Assembly (NCBI RefSeq): GCF_000948285.1
Contig: NZ_JYBP01000003.1
Span: 2,356,001 to 2,420,000, forward strand
Reading direction: 5' to 3'
Length of the DNA stretch: 64,000 nucleotides
From: Geobacillus kaustophilus
Lineage (GTDB): Bacteria; Bacillota; Bacilli; Bacillales; Anoxybacillaceae
Part shown: in pieces, positions 1 through 8,104 of the stretch
Layout of the letters: every line of letters begins with the position of its first letter
Position numbering within the stretch: position 1 is the first letter of the stretch
The notes under the pieces: model-generated
What the model was told of the DNA's origin: nothing
Seen by the model: only the letters and a program-made list of their open reading frames with translations
The model's database searches: none
Program-made: the position numbers and the translations under genes

Positions 1-729
1 GCGGTCGATGTGCTGGTCGACTTCTTCGATGAACCGCTCCAATTCCTCAACGTGTTTCCACAAGAGGCGAAGGAGACGGAGCTCGTGTTCGGTCAAGGTG
101 CCCAGCAGCGAATCGTACACCGCTTGCTTTTTCTTTTTGAGCCTTCCGCGCAGGCATTGATCCAGCTCGTCCTTGTCCACGTATCCCTTCTCCAGCAGCC
201 GGGCAAGGATGTCTTTTCCGGAAACGCCGAAGAGATCGGAGAGGACCGAGCCGAGTTTGACATTGGAAGACTCGAGCACTTTTTGAATCCGGTTTTTCTC
301 CGAACTCAACTGTCCGACCCACTTTTTGCGGAGGCGGGTAAAATCCCGCAATTCGCGAATATCCGCGGGGGGGACGAAACTTTTTTCAACGAGTCCATGG
401 CGGAGCAGCTTGGCGATCCACTCGGCGTCAGAGACATCGGTTTTTCTTCCCGGGACATTTTTGATCCGTTGCGGATTGGCCAGTGTCAAGTCGACATAGC
501 CCTCGAGGAAGGCGAAGACCGGTTTCCAATACACGCCGGTGGATTCCATGGCGACATGGGTGACGCCATGTTCTTCGAGCCACTCCAGCAGGTCGCCAAG
601 TCCCTTCGAGAACGTGGAGAAGGTTTGAATGTCCTTTTGAATGTGTCCATCTTCTTCCCATAGCGCACAGGCGACGATGGTTTCGGCATGAACATCCAAT
701 CCTGCGCAGCGAGGATAGATGACATCCAT
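1..729 (-). CDS. IS110-family transposase (DEDD recombinase), C-terminus beyond the left edge
   Basis: Reading the minus strand from an ATG at 729 gives 243 open codons to the window edge, so the C-terminal half is not visible. The start GLDVHAETIV carries the first acidic residue, MESTGVYW the glutamate and KTDVSDAEW the paired aspartates of the RuvC-like DEDD site of IS110 recombinases. A strong ribosome site (AGGAGG, about 8 bases upstream) supports the start. The family cuts and rejoins without ordinary inverted repeats and is now known to be guided by a bridge RNA. A long noncoding stretch upstream of the gene (730-1041) is where that RNA is encoded in the IS110 subgroup. The element appears inserted into an IS256 copy whose 3' part starts at 1042. 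Family assignment is secure; element boundaries are not. Confidence 0.9.
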   Translation of the reverse strand, partial: MDVIYPRCAGLDVHAETIVACALWEEDGHIQKDIQTFSTFSKGLGDLLEWLEEHGVTHVAMESTGVYWKPVFAFLEGYVDLTLANPQRIKNVPGRKTDVSDAEWIAKLLRHGLVEKSFVPPADIRELRDFTRLRKKWVGQLSSEKNRIQKVLESSNVKLGSVLSDLFGVSGKDILARLLEKGYVDKDELDQCLRGRLKKKKQAVYDSLLGTLTEHELRLLRLLWKHVEELERFIEEVDQHIDR

Positions 730-1041
730 GATGAAAATCCTCCTGTTCGATGATCGAGTGCGCAAACAGCGAATCCACGGGAGAAATGCGGCAGTTTTCC
801 GTTCGTCGTCACCTTTCCTCCGCATCGGGAAAGGGCGGACAATGGGTGGTGCACCCAGTGGATTCGAACGCTTTTCCGTACAGGGTCCAAGCCACCATTA
901 AGTATAACGTCCTATTGAACTGTTTGCGCCTACTCTTCATTATGGGAAGAAAAGGGGGATTTTCATGCCCGGGTGGAGGGCAAAACGTTGCCCATGGAAC
1001 TTTTCCTTGCAAAACTCTGTATTTTTTCTTTGCAGAAAACA
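730..1041 (-). ncRNA. IS110 noncoding end, candidate bridge RNA region
   Basis: About 310 bases without a credible gene lie between the IS110 start codon and the point (1042) where IS256 sequence resumes. In IS110-group elements this 5' noncoding end holds the promoter created at the element ends and the bridge RNA. Transcription would run on the minus strand toward the transposase. I did not resolve target and donor loops or the exact core dinucleotide, so the RNA is inferred from family knowledge and position. Confidence 0.5.
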
Positions 1042-1542
1042 ACCGCCGTATTGGACGATCCGGACCGTTACCGGCGGCGCCTGCGTACGACCAACGGAGT
1101 GGAACGGCTGAACGAAGAAATTCGCCGCAGAGAACGGGTCATCCGCATCTTTCCGAACCGGGAATCGGTGTATCGCCTCGTTGGCGCCGTGTTGATCGAA
1201 ATCGATGAAAAATGGATGTCAGGGCGCAAATACTTGGATATGTCTGAATATTGGCAGTGGCGGAAAACGAAAGAGCAAGAAGCTCGACCGGTGAATCAGG
1301 AGGCTCCGGCGATCAAGAGAGTGGGATAACCTCTTCGCCGTGTCAAGGGAGAACGTGGAATACCGGAGCGAAGCGAGGATATGCCGCGAAAGCTCCTTGA
1401 CACGCCTGTTCCTTGACAACATGATCATTGGTCCGGGAAGGCGACCGGCAGGGAGACTTGCCGGACTTGCCTACTATACGTCAAGTCATCAGGTCCATGT
1501 TGTCTATCAAAGGGGAATTTACACAATAATTTGGACTTGACC
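1042..1542 (+). mobile_element. 3' remnant of an IS256-family element (copy A)
   Basis: This 501-base stretch matches 22470-22970 at a constant offset of 21,428, with only two differences that I could find by eye (T/C at 1134/22562 and T/C at 1494/22922 approximately). It contains the last 95 or so codons of the transposase, ending in a TAA at 1327-1329, then the noncoding right end with the terminal repeat (rc GGTCAAGTCCAAATTATTGT). The 5' part is missing because the IS110 element begins immediately to the left. It is in the same orientation as the copy at 21409-22970. Confidence 0.9.
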
Positions 1543-1650
1543 CATCACAACCCCTTTATAATGATAGAACAACACAATCGAATATATGTTCTTGTTTTTA
1601 ATTATCGTCAATTCACAATTCGTTGTCAATAGTAGAATTTTTTTACTCCC

Positions 1651-1682
1651 TTGACTATGTACTATAGTACAAGGTTTATAAT
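1651..1682 (+). promoter_or_regulatory. mer promoter/operator (MerR-type, 20-bp spacer)
   Basis: TTGACT (1651-1656) and TATAAT (1677-1682) are separated by 20 bp, longer than the usual 17, as is typical of promoters twisted open by MerR proteins. A perfect 12-bp dyad, GTACTATAGTAC (1659-1670), sits in the spacer. It lies directly upstream of merR and is the only promoter seen for the five mer genes. Confidence 0.85.
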
Positions 1683-1700
1683 TGAATTGGAGGTGATTCA

Positions 1701-2117
1701 ATGTATCGGATTAGCGAACTAGCAAAACGGTGTGGAGTGAATAAAGAAACGATCCGCTATTATGAAAAGCGGCAGCTACTCCCACTACCTACAAGAACAG
1801 AAGCGGGATATCGTTTATATTCCGATGCAGACGCAAAGCGCGTCCAATTCATTAAACGTCTGCAACAACTAGGGTTTTCGCTGACGGAAATTCATCAGCT
1901 GCTCGGCGTTGTCGATCAAGACACGGAAAGATGCAAAAACATGTATGAATTTGTGTCAAAAAAAGTGGACGAGGTGAAAAGGCAAATTGAAGACTTACAG
2001 CGAGTCGTATGTGTGCTGCAGGACTTACAAAAGCGGTGTCCAGATGAAAAAACATTGTATGAATGTCCGATTATTGAAACGTTGGTTCATGAGAAAGGAG
2101 ATTGTTATGAATCGTAA
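1701..2117 (+). CDS. merR: Hg(II)-responsive transcriptional regulator MerR
   Basis: A 138-residue MerR protein. Residues 3-70 form the winged helix-turn-helix (ISELAKRCGVNKETIRYYEK), followed by a long dimerisation helix. Three cysteines at 78, 113 and 122 have the same 35- and 9-residue spacing as the mercury-binding cysteines 82, 117 and 126 of Tn501 MerR, which separates it from lead, cadmium or copper relatives. It binds the dyad in the long-spacer promoter just upstream, repressing without Hg(II) and activating with it. Start: ATG preceded by TTGGAGGTG. It is first in the operon rather than divergent, as in other Gram-positive mer loci, and overlaps merF by 11 bases. Confidence 0.93.
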   Translation: MYRISELAKRCGVNKETIRYYEKRQLLPLPTRTEAGYRLYSDADAKRVQFIKRLQQLGFSLTEIHQLLGVVDQDTERCKNMYEFVSKKVDEVKRQIEDLQRVVCVLQDLQKRCPDEKTLYECPIIETLVHEKGDCYES

Positions 2118-2337
2118 AAAGACGTTTATCGTAGGAATTGTTGGAACAGTAGTTACTTTATTATGTTGTGCTACCCCTATCTTAGTCATTTTGCTGGGGG
2201 CAGTTGGATTAGGTGCCATCACTGGCTATTTAGATTATGTTTTGCTGCCGGCGTTAGTTGTTTTTCTTATGCTCGCTTTTTATTCTTACCATCAGTCAAA
2301 AAAATCTTCATCCAAGAACGACTCGTGTTGCTCGTAA
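2107..2337 (+). CDS. merF: MerF-like mercuric ion transport protein
   Basis: A 76-residue membrane protein with two predicted helices (about 8-28 and 38-60). The vicinal cysteine pair in the first helix (LLCCATPILV) is the MerF Hg(II)-binding site, and the following GAVGLGAITGYLDYVLLPAL is typical of the family. A further C-terminal Cys pair (DSCCS) may hand Hg(II) onward. It would import Hg(II) across the membrane to the cytoplasmic reductase. The ATG at 2107 overlaps the end of merR and follows GAAAGGAG. Length is close to characterised MerF proteins. Confidence 0.85.
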   Translation: MNRKKTFIVGIVGTVVTLLCCATPILVILLGAVGLGAITGYLDYVLLPALVVFLMLAFYSYHQSKKSSSKNDSCCS

Positions 2338-2349
2338 CAGGTGATAACT

Positions 2350-2652
2350 ATGAAAGAAAAAATTTCACAGCTGGCAACGTTATTTTCTGCCTTTGTGATG
2401 GCTGGTTGTTGTTTAGGCCCATTGATTTTCATTCCTCTCGGGTTAACAGGCTTAGCTGGTGGATTAGCCATTTACGCTTTAAAATATCAAACGATGTTAA
2501 TGATTGTTACGATCGTTTTACTTGCATACTCTTTTTATCTTGTTTATGGACGGGAATGCAAAAAGAAAAGTTCTGTTGCTAGCTTGTGGATGACAACAGT
2601 GGCTGTATTAGGAATGTTTCTGTATACGCTCATTGAAAAAGGGTATCTATAA
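2350..2652 (+). CDS. merT: MerT-like mercuric transport protein
   Basis: A 100-residue protein with three hydrophobic segments (about 8-30, 40-62 and 78-95). The first carries the vicinal cysteines in GCCLGPL that mark MerT. A further single cysteine (RECKKK) lies in the loop after helix 2. MerT passes Hg(II) from the extracytoplasmic MerP to the N-terminal domain of MerA. The ATG at 2350 is preferred over an in-frame GTG at 2341 because the AGGTG ribosome site lies 8 bases before it. It sits between merF and merP, so the operon encodes two different importers. Confidence 0.8.
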   Translation: MKEKISQLATLFSAFVMAGCCLGPLIFIPLGLTGLAGGLAIYALKYQTMLMIVTIVLLAYSFYLVYGRECKKKSSVASLWMTTVAVLGMFLYTLIEKGYL

Positions 2653-2668
2653 GAAAGGGGGATCTCGT

Positions 2669-2977
2669 ATGACATATAAAAAGACAATATTTAGTGTTTT
2701 TTTCGCGTTGCTACTTTTTCTTTCAGCGTGCAACAATACAAAAAATGCAGCTACTACCAGTAGCGACCAATCTGTTTCTTTTACAGTAACAAAGATGTAT
2801 TGCACCAGTTGCCCGTTTGTAGTGGAGAATGCTATCAAAAGTGTTGACGGTGTACATAATGTCACCGTGAAATCAATTGGAACCGAGGGGAGAGTTACCG
2901 TTTTTTTTGACGATACAAAGACCGATGTGAAAACGATAAAAAAATCTGTCTTAGAGTTAGGATATGGAATAAAATAA
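2669..2977 (+). CDS. merP: MerP-like mercury-binding lipoprotein
   Basis: A 102-residue secreted protein. A lipoprotein signal (about 1-20, LLLFLSAC with the lipobox cysteine) replaces the periplasmic signal of Gram-negative MerP, so the protein should be tethered to the outer membrane face. Residues about 35-102 are a heavy-metal-associated domain with the metal site MYCTSCP. It captures Hg(II) and gives it to MerT or MerF. The ATG at 2669 follows AAAGGGGG; the longer in-frame start at 2633 would spoil the signal peptide. Next gene begins 15 bases downstream. Confidence 0.85.
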   Translation: MTYKKTIFSVFFALLLFLSACNNTKNAATTSSDQSVSFTVTKMYCTSCPFVVENAIKSVDGVHNVTVKSIGTEGRVTVFFDDTKTDVKTIKKSVLELGYGIK

Positions 2978-2992
2978 AGGAGAGTGTTCAAC

Positions 2993-4609
2993 ATGAAAAC
3001 ATATAAAGTCCGTGTAGACGGAATGACGTGTACAGGTTGTGAAGCTCACGTTGCTGCAGCTCTTAAGCAACTTGGCGCAACATCTATTGATGTTAGTTTT
3101 CGCCGTGGTGAAGCGGTGTTTGAACTTCCTCATGCCAACGTTGAAACGGCAAAACAAGCCATAACGGCGGCTGGTTATGAGCCGACAGAAGCGGAGGAAA
3201 TCGAAGCAACAAGAGAAACATATGACTACATCATTATCGGCTCTGGTGCTGCCGCTTTTGCGTCGGCAATTGAGGCAAGAAAATACGGGGCAAAAGTTGC
3301 CATGATTGAACGGGGAACGATAGGAGGAACATGCGTTAATATCGGCTGTGTACCTTCGAAAACGTTGCTTCGGGCAGGAGAAATAAACTACCTTGCGAAA
3401 AATCATCCGTTTCTTGGGTTGCATACATCTGCCGGAACGGTCGATTTATCTGCACTAATCGAACAAAAAAATGAATTGGTACAAAACCTACGTCAAGCGA
3501 AATATATCAATCTCATCGACGAATATGGATTTACGCTTATTCAAGGAGAAGCGGTATTCTTAGACGAAACGACAGTAGAAGTCAACGGGAAAAAATTATC
3601 AGCTAACCGCTTCCTTATTGCCACAGGCGCTGCTCCGGCAATTCCTAATATTCCTGGGCTTGCGGATGTTGAGTACGTCACAAGTACGACGCTACTCGAA
3701 CGAAAGGAAGTACCTAAACGATTGGCGGTCATCGGTTCTGGTTATATTGGCATCGAACTCGGGCAACTGTTTCATCATCTCGGTTCTGACGTCACATTGA
3801 TGCAACGAAGCCCTCGGCTATTAAAAACATACGACCAAGAAATTTCAGAAGCGATAACAAAAGCGCTCACTACTCAAGGCGTCCGCCTCCTCACAGGAGT
3901 GGCCTTTGAACGCATTGAACAAGACGGAAACGTGAAAAAAATATATGTAGAAATCGACGGGAAAAAACAGGTGATTGAAGCGGATGAGTTGCTCGTTGCT
4001 ACTGGAAGAACACCGAATACGGCAACATTGCGTTTAGAAGCGGCTGGGGTGACAACAGGTTCGCGTGGCGAAATTATTGTTAATGACTATTTACAAACAA
4101 CGAATCCGCGCATTTATGCGGCAGGTGATGTCACACTTGGTCCGCAATTTGTCTATGTCGCCGCATACGAAGGAGCGATTGCCGCAGCGAACGCTGTTGG
4201 CGGACAACAGAAAAAAATTCAGCTTGAAACAATCCCAGCGGTTACGTTTAGTTCTCCCGTAGTCGCAATCGTCGGACTAACGGAACAGCAAGCAAAAGAA
4301 AAAGGATACGAAGTAAAAACATCTGTTTTGCCGTTAGAAGCTGTCCCGAGAGCCATTGTCAATCATGAAACAGTCGGTGTCTTTAAATTAGTCGCCGATG
4401 CAAAAACAGGGAAATTGCTTGGAGCTCACGTTGTCGCAGAACATGCAGGGGAAATCATTTATGCAGCGACACTCGCCATTAAATTCGGCTTAACGATAAA
4501 CGACCTCCGTGAAACGCTCGCTCCGTATTTAACGATGGCAGAAGGACTAAAGCTCGCGGCATTAACGTTTGACCAAGATGTCGGAAAGTTATCTTGTTGT
4601 GCGGGATAA
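2993..4609 (+). CDS. merA: Mercuric reductase MerA
   Basis: A 538-residue cytoplasmic flavoenzyme reducing Hg(II) to volatile Hg(0) with NADPH. Domain order: one N-terminal heavy-metal-associated domain (1-68, GMTCTGC), FAD-binding domain ([14 protein letters not shown]), redox-active disulfide ([12 protein letters not shown]), NAD(P)-binding [11 protein letters not shown], and a dimerisation domain ending LSCCAG, the C-terminal cysteine pair that delivers Hg(II) to the partner active site. All diagnostic residues are present. The ATG at 2993 lies 9 bases after AAAGGAGA; a GTG at 2984 is an alternative. A terminator follows and no merB is present, so resistance should cover inorganic mercury only. 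Confidence 0.95.
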   Translation: MKTYKVRVDGMTCTGCEAHVAAALKQLGATSIDVSFRRGEAVFELPHANVETAKQAITAAGYEPTEAEEIEATRETYDYIIIGSGAAAFASAIEARKYGAKVAMIERGTIGGTCVNIGCVPSKTLLRAGEINYLAKNHPFLGLHTSAGTVDLSALIEQKNELVQNLRQAKYINLIDEYGFTLIQGEAVFLDETTVEVNGKKLSANRFLIATGAAPAIPNIPGLADVEYVTSTTLLERKEVPKRLAVIGSGYIGIELGQLFHHLGSDVTLMQRSPRLLKTYDQEISEAITKALTTQGVRLLTGVAFERIEQDGNVKKIYVEIDGKKQVIEADELLVATGRTPNTATLRLEAAGVTTGSRGEIIVNDYLQTTNPRIYAAGDVTLGPQFVYVAAYEGAIAAANAVGGQQKKIQLETIPAVTFSSPVVAIVGLTEQQAKEKGYEVKTSVLPLEAVPRAIVNHETVGVFKLVADAKTGKLLGAHVVAEHAGEIIYAATLAIKFGLTINDLRETLAPYLTMAEGLKLAALTFDQDVGKLSCCAG

Positions 4610-4641
4610 AAACTGGCTCGCTTATCTTCTTGCGTAAATAA

Positions 4642-4680
4642 AAAGGGGTGCCAAAGAAAAAATGAGGCACCCTTTCTTTT
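4642..4680. terminator. Bidirectional terminator between merA and the DsrE-like gene
   Basis: GGGTGCC (4646-4652) pairs with GGCACCC (4666-4672), with a T run on the plus strand and an A run on the other side giving a T run on the minus strand. It can end both convergent transcripts. Confidence 0.8.
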
Positions 4681-4729
4681 GAACTATATTCGTTTTTCCA
4701 CGGAGAAGACTACCTGCTGCTTACACAAT

Positions 4730-5083
4730 TTATAAAATGATGAGTTGATATCCTTGATCGATGAATGAAGAGATGCTTGGATGACCATTTTTCTCGCCTA
4801 GTGAATTAAATCCAGATTTCTCTACGTCTTCCGCAACCCCAAACGCGCCAGCACAATATTCACATACTCCTTCAATAACATCTAACTGTTTTACTGTTTT
4901 GTATAACGGGTAGTATTTATTTTCTGGCTCCTCGAATTTTCTAATCCAAACAGTACCTGCCCCATCAAACACTACCTTCACTTCATGTCCCGCTTCCTTT
5001 AGCTCTTGGGCATAAAGTAAAGCGTGCAACGCCTTTGCTAATTCACTTTCATTAGCATGAACAAAAATAGCTACTTTCTTCAT
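4730..5083 (-). CDS. DsrE/DsrF-like family protein
   Basis: A 117-residue cytoplasmic protein with the DsrE/F fold pattern: an N-terminal strand and helix (KKVAIFVHANESELAKALHALLYAQEL), VKVVFDGAGTVW, and the cysteine-containing loop GVCEYCAGAFG at about residues 72-82. Cysteines at this position are where DsrE-type sulfurtransferases carry persulfide, so sulfur handling is plausible but unproven. The start follows GAGGAGG. It is transcribed divergently from the YnjB-like operon, and the shared spacer contains a palindrome (5143-5160) with a -10-like TATATT (rc of 5117-5122) at activator spacing. Confidence 0.75.
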   Translation of the reverse strand: MKKVAIFVHANESELAKALHALLYAQELKEAGHEVKVVFDGAGTVWIRKFEEPENKYYPLYKTVKQLDVIEGVCEYCAGAFGVAEDVEKSGFNSLGEKNGHPSISSFIDQGYQLIIL

Positions 5084-5142
5084 TTTGTGACCTCCTCGAT
5101 TTCATTTACATTATTAAATATACTGAAACAATCACAGGATAT

Positions 5143-5160
5143 CTGTAAGCTGTATTACAG
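5143..5160. promoter_or_regulatory. Crp-type operator 1, divergent promoters
   Basis: CTGTAAGCTGTATTACAG is a CTGTAA-N6-TTACAG dyad, nearly identical to the sites at 12568 and 15959. Its centre lies 29.5 bp from TATGCT (5181-5186) on the plus strand and 29.5 bp from TATATT on the minus strand. That places it near -41.5 for both the ABC operon and the DsrE-like gene, the geometry of class II activation by Crp/Fnr proteins. The cognate regulator is inferred to be the protein at 11827-12504. Confidence 0.75.
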
Positions 5161-5221
5161 AAATATTTACTTAAATCTCGTATGCTGATGAAGCAAACAA
5201 AAGAAATGAGGAGGACAAAAT

Positions 5222-6460
5222 GTGAAACAGTTATTTGCTCTTCTTTTATCTATTTTTATCTTTTTAAGTGCATGTAGTACAAAAGAATTATCATCTGCAT
5301 CCGAAGCGAAATTACTGGATAAGAAATGGGGACAAATTGAACAAGAAGCAAAAAACACAAAGGTACGAATATTTATGTGGGGAGGAGATGAAGGAATTAA
5401 TCATTATATGGATGAATGGGTAGCCCCAAAACTAAAAAAACAATATGGAATTACACTTGAACGAATTCCAATGGATACACACGAATTTTTACAAAAATTA
5501 CTAAACGAAAAGAAAGCAGAGAAAGAGAAAGGAACAATCGATATCATTTGGATTAATGGAGAAAACTTTAAAAATGCCAAAGAGAATGATTTACTATTTG
5601 GTCCTATCACGAACAAACTTCCTAATTTCCAAAAATATATAGACGCTCACAGTTTAAATATACAATATGATTTCGGTACAGCTGTAGACGGATTAGAAGC
5701 ACCATGGGGAAAGGTTCAATTTGTATTTTTGTATGACGCAAATAAAATATCTCAGCCGCCTAGAACATTTGCTGAGTTAAAGCATTGGATAAAAGAGCAC
5801 CCTGGAAAATTCACTTACCCTGAGCCAACGGACTTTACAGGAAATGCATTTTTACGTCACCTCCTTTACGAGTCAGTAGGCGGATCTGAAAAATTACTAG
5901 AACGAGGGTATGATCCACAATTTGTAAAAAATAAAGCAGAGAAAATGTGGACATATTTAAATGAAATCAAACCGTATTTGTGGCATAGGGGAGAAACGTA
6001 TCCGAATTCTTTAACAGAACTTGATCGTCTATATAGTCAAGGAGAAGTATGGATGACAATGGGGTACAATGAAGCTCGAGCAGAAAGTCTAATAAAAAAC
6101 GGAATATTTCCAAAATCTACTCGTTCTTTTGTGTTTGAATCTGGATCAATCGGTAATACACATTTTTTAGCTATTCCTTTTAACAGTCCAAATAAAGCCG
6201 GTGCGATGGTAACCATTAACTTTCTTCTATCCCCTAAAGCACAGTTAGAAAAGTTTCGTCCAACATATTGGGGAGAAGGCATGTCATTAGATCCGAGCAA
6301 GTTATCTGAACAAGACCAACAAGCATTAAACGAAATCAATCGTGGGAAATCAGTATTACCAACAGATATCTTAAAAAAGCACTTACTTCCAGAAGTAGAT
6401 CCGCGTTACGTGGGATGGCTGAAGGAGAATTGGCTCCATGAAATTGTTCGGAAAAAGTAA
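5222..6460 (+). CDS. YnjB-like ABC transporter substrate-binding lipoprotein
   Basis: A 412-residue lipoprotein with signal and lipobox (LFLSAC-type, IFLSACST) at residues 1-19. The mature part resembles E. coli YnjB: MWGGDEGINHYMDEW, then the family signature TIDIIWINGENF near residue 110 and LLFGPITNKLPN. The ligand is unknown; YnjB is related to iron, thiamine and polyamine binding proteins of the type II fold. The GTG start is supported by GAGGAGG 8 bases upstream, since the ATG just before it reads straight into a stop. It opens a seven-gene operon and overlaps the first permease by 23 bases. Confidence 0.85.
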   Translation: MKQLFALLLSIFIFLSACSTKELSSASEAKLLDKKWGQIEQEAKNTKVRIFMWGGDEGINHYMDEWVAPKLKKQYGITLERIPMDTHEFLQKLLNEKKAEKEKGTIDIIWINGENFKNAKENDLLFGPITNKLPNFQKYIDAHSLNIQYDFGTAVDGLEAPWGKVQFVFLYDANKISQPPRTFAELKHWIKEHPGKFTYPEPTDFTGNAFLRHLLYESVGGSEKLLERGYDPQFVKNKAEKMWTYLNEIKPYLWHRGETYPNSLTELDRLYSQGEVWMTMGYNEARAESLIKNGIFPKSTRSFVFESGSIGNTHFLAIPFNSPNKAGAMVTINFLLSPKAQLEKFRPTYWGEGMSLDPSKLSEQDQQALNEINRGKSVLPTDILKKHLLPEVDPRYVGWLKENWLHEIVRKK

Positions 6461-7304
6461 TTTGTTGTTTCTTCTTCCACCATTTATTTTAACAATTGCA
6501 CTCGTTGGATACGGAGTGATCATGGCTATCTCAGAAAGTATACACAAGAACGAACAATTGACTTTCCAATATTATGTCGACGTATTCGCAAACGATATCT
6601 TTATTGCATCGCTGAATTATAGCCTTTCGATTGCTTTTGTATCCACCTTTTTTTCTATATTCATTGGTTTATTGATTACAAGATGGCTTTATCGTTGTTG
6701 GAAAAACGATTTTCTGAAAATTGTATACTGGATTCCAATGTTATTTCCTCATTTTGTTTGGGGATATATGATGGTGTTATTGTTTTCACAAACTGGATGG
6801 TTTTCTTCACTTGTATACAATATAGGTATCATTCATAAACCGAATGAATTTCCAGTCATCATAAATGATTCTCATGGAATTGGAATAATAATTACGTACG
6901 TTTTAAAAGAAACGCCTTTCGTTATACTCATGCTTCTTCCAGCCTATCATCAACTGAATCACCAGTTATCCTCCGTCGTGAGGACACTTGGTGGAAAAGA
7001 ATGGGATGTATTTAAAACGGTGGAGTGGCCATGGATTATGCCGATTCTGTTCGAAACGAGCATCATCGTTTTTTCATTTATTTTATCTGCTTATGAAGTA
7101 CCATATTTACTTGGCACGACGTATCCAAAAATGATTTCTCTCCTTGTTTACGAATGGTTTTTTGAAGGGGATTGGAGTAATCGTCCGAAAGCGTTCGCTG
7201 CTATGTTGAGTGTAACGATGTTTATTTTCTCTATTATGATGGCATATACTTCCCTCTTAATAAAGAAGCGATATCACATGATGAAAGGGAATGGAAAAGT
7301 GTGA
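6438..7304 (+). CDS. ABC transporter permease, YnjC N-terminal-half type
   Basis: A 288-residue inner-membrane protein with about six hydrophobic helices. The cytoplasmic coupling loop (VRTLGGKEWDVFKTVEWPWIMP, near residues 180-200) is a diverged EAA motif that contacts the ATPase. E. coli YnjC is a single polypeptide of about 510 residues; here its two halves are separate genes. This protein pairs with the next gene to form the channel. The start overlaps the binding-protein gene and the stop overlaps the next start (GTGA), suggesting translational coupling. Confidence 0.83.
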   Translation: MKLFGKSNLLFLLPPFILTIALVGYGVIMAISESIHKNEQLTFQYYVDVFANDIFIASLNYSLSIAFVSTFFSIFIGLLITRWLYRCWKNDFLKIVYWIPMLFPHFVWGYMMVLLFSQTGWFSSLVYNIGIIHKPNEFPVIINDSHGIGIIITYVLKETPFVILMLLPAYHQLNHQLSSVVRTLGGKEWDVFKTVEWPWIMPILFETSIIVFSFILSAYEVPYLLGTTYPKMISLLVYEWFFEGDWSNRPKAFAAMLSVTMFIFSIMMAYTSLLIKKRYHMMKGNGKV

Positions 7305-8095
7305 TTAGAAAGAGGAACAATCTCATTTTCTTTTTTTCTACTTTATTTCTAGTCATACCCGTTATCTTATTAGCATTAAAGAGTTTCTCTTTTTCTTGGA
7401 GATACGGGGATCTATATCCAAAAATATGGAGTTTGAACGGGTGGAAAATTTTATTAAAAGAACCACGGATATGGCAAGCCATTCAATCTTCATGGTTAAT
7501 CGGTATTACCGTCGTTTTATTGAATTTATTAATTGCTATACCTGCCGGGAGAACCATTGCTTTTCATTCTTTCAGAGGAAAATGGTTTTTTGAGTTACTA
7601 TTCACACTTCCGATCTTGATTCCAAGCTTAGCTGTAGTTATGGGACTTCATCTAACAATGATTCGACTAGGGCTCACTGACCATTGGATGGGCGTTGTCA
7701 TCGTTCACTTACTTCCATCTGTTCCATATACAATTAAAATATTTCATTCTTCTTTTGAACGAATCGGACCGCATTTGGAAGACCAAGCTGTTTCACTCGG
7801 TAGTAGCAAATGGTACAGTTTTTATTCGATTTACCTACCGCTTCTTGTACCAAGTATAAGAAGCACTGTGTTTCTTGTTTTCGTTATTTCTCTTAGTCAA
7901 TACGTATTGACGGCAATAATTGGTGGTGGAAATGTTGTGACAATTGCAACTCTTTATTTTCCATTTTTATCAACAGTAAAGGAATCGGTTATCTCAAGCT
8001 TTTCGCTTATTTTTGCCATTTTGCCGCTGACTGTACTTCTCTTATTTGAGTTTCTGATTCAAATTTTTATTCCTTATCGAAAACAGAATGGTTGA
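7301..8095 (+). CDS. ABC transporter permease, YnjC C-terminal-half type
   Basis: A 264-residue membrane protein with six likely helices. Its EAA-like loop reads AVSLGSSKWYSFYSIYLPLL at about residues 160-180. The GTG start at 7301 overlaps the stop of the preceding permease. Sequence style matches the second membrane domain of two-component iron/thiamine/spermidine type permeases. It should form a heterodimer with the previous gene product and use the ATPase encoded nine bases downstream. Confidence 0.83.
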   Translation: MIRKRNNLIFFFSTLFLVIPVILLALKSFSFSWRYGDLYPKIWSLNGWKILLKEPRIWQAIQSSWLIGITVVLLNLLIAIPAGRTIAFHSFRGKWFFELLFTLPILIPSLAVVMGLHLTMIRLGLTDHWMGVVIVHLLPSVPYTIKIFHSSFERIGPHLEDQAVSLGSSKWYSFYSIYLPLLVPSIRSTVFLVFVISLSQYVLTAIIGGGNVVTIATLYFPFLSTVKESVISSFSLIFAILPLTVLLLFEFLIQIFIPYRKQNG

Positions 8096-8104
8096 GGTGT
8101 GTAT

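Noticed and set aside
10-663. 217-codon plus-strand frame at the left end
   Set aside because: It is antisense to the IS110 transposase, whose motifs are clear on the minus strand.
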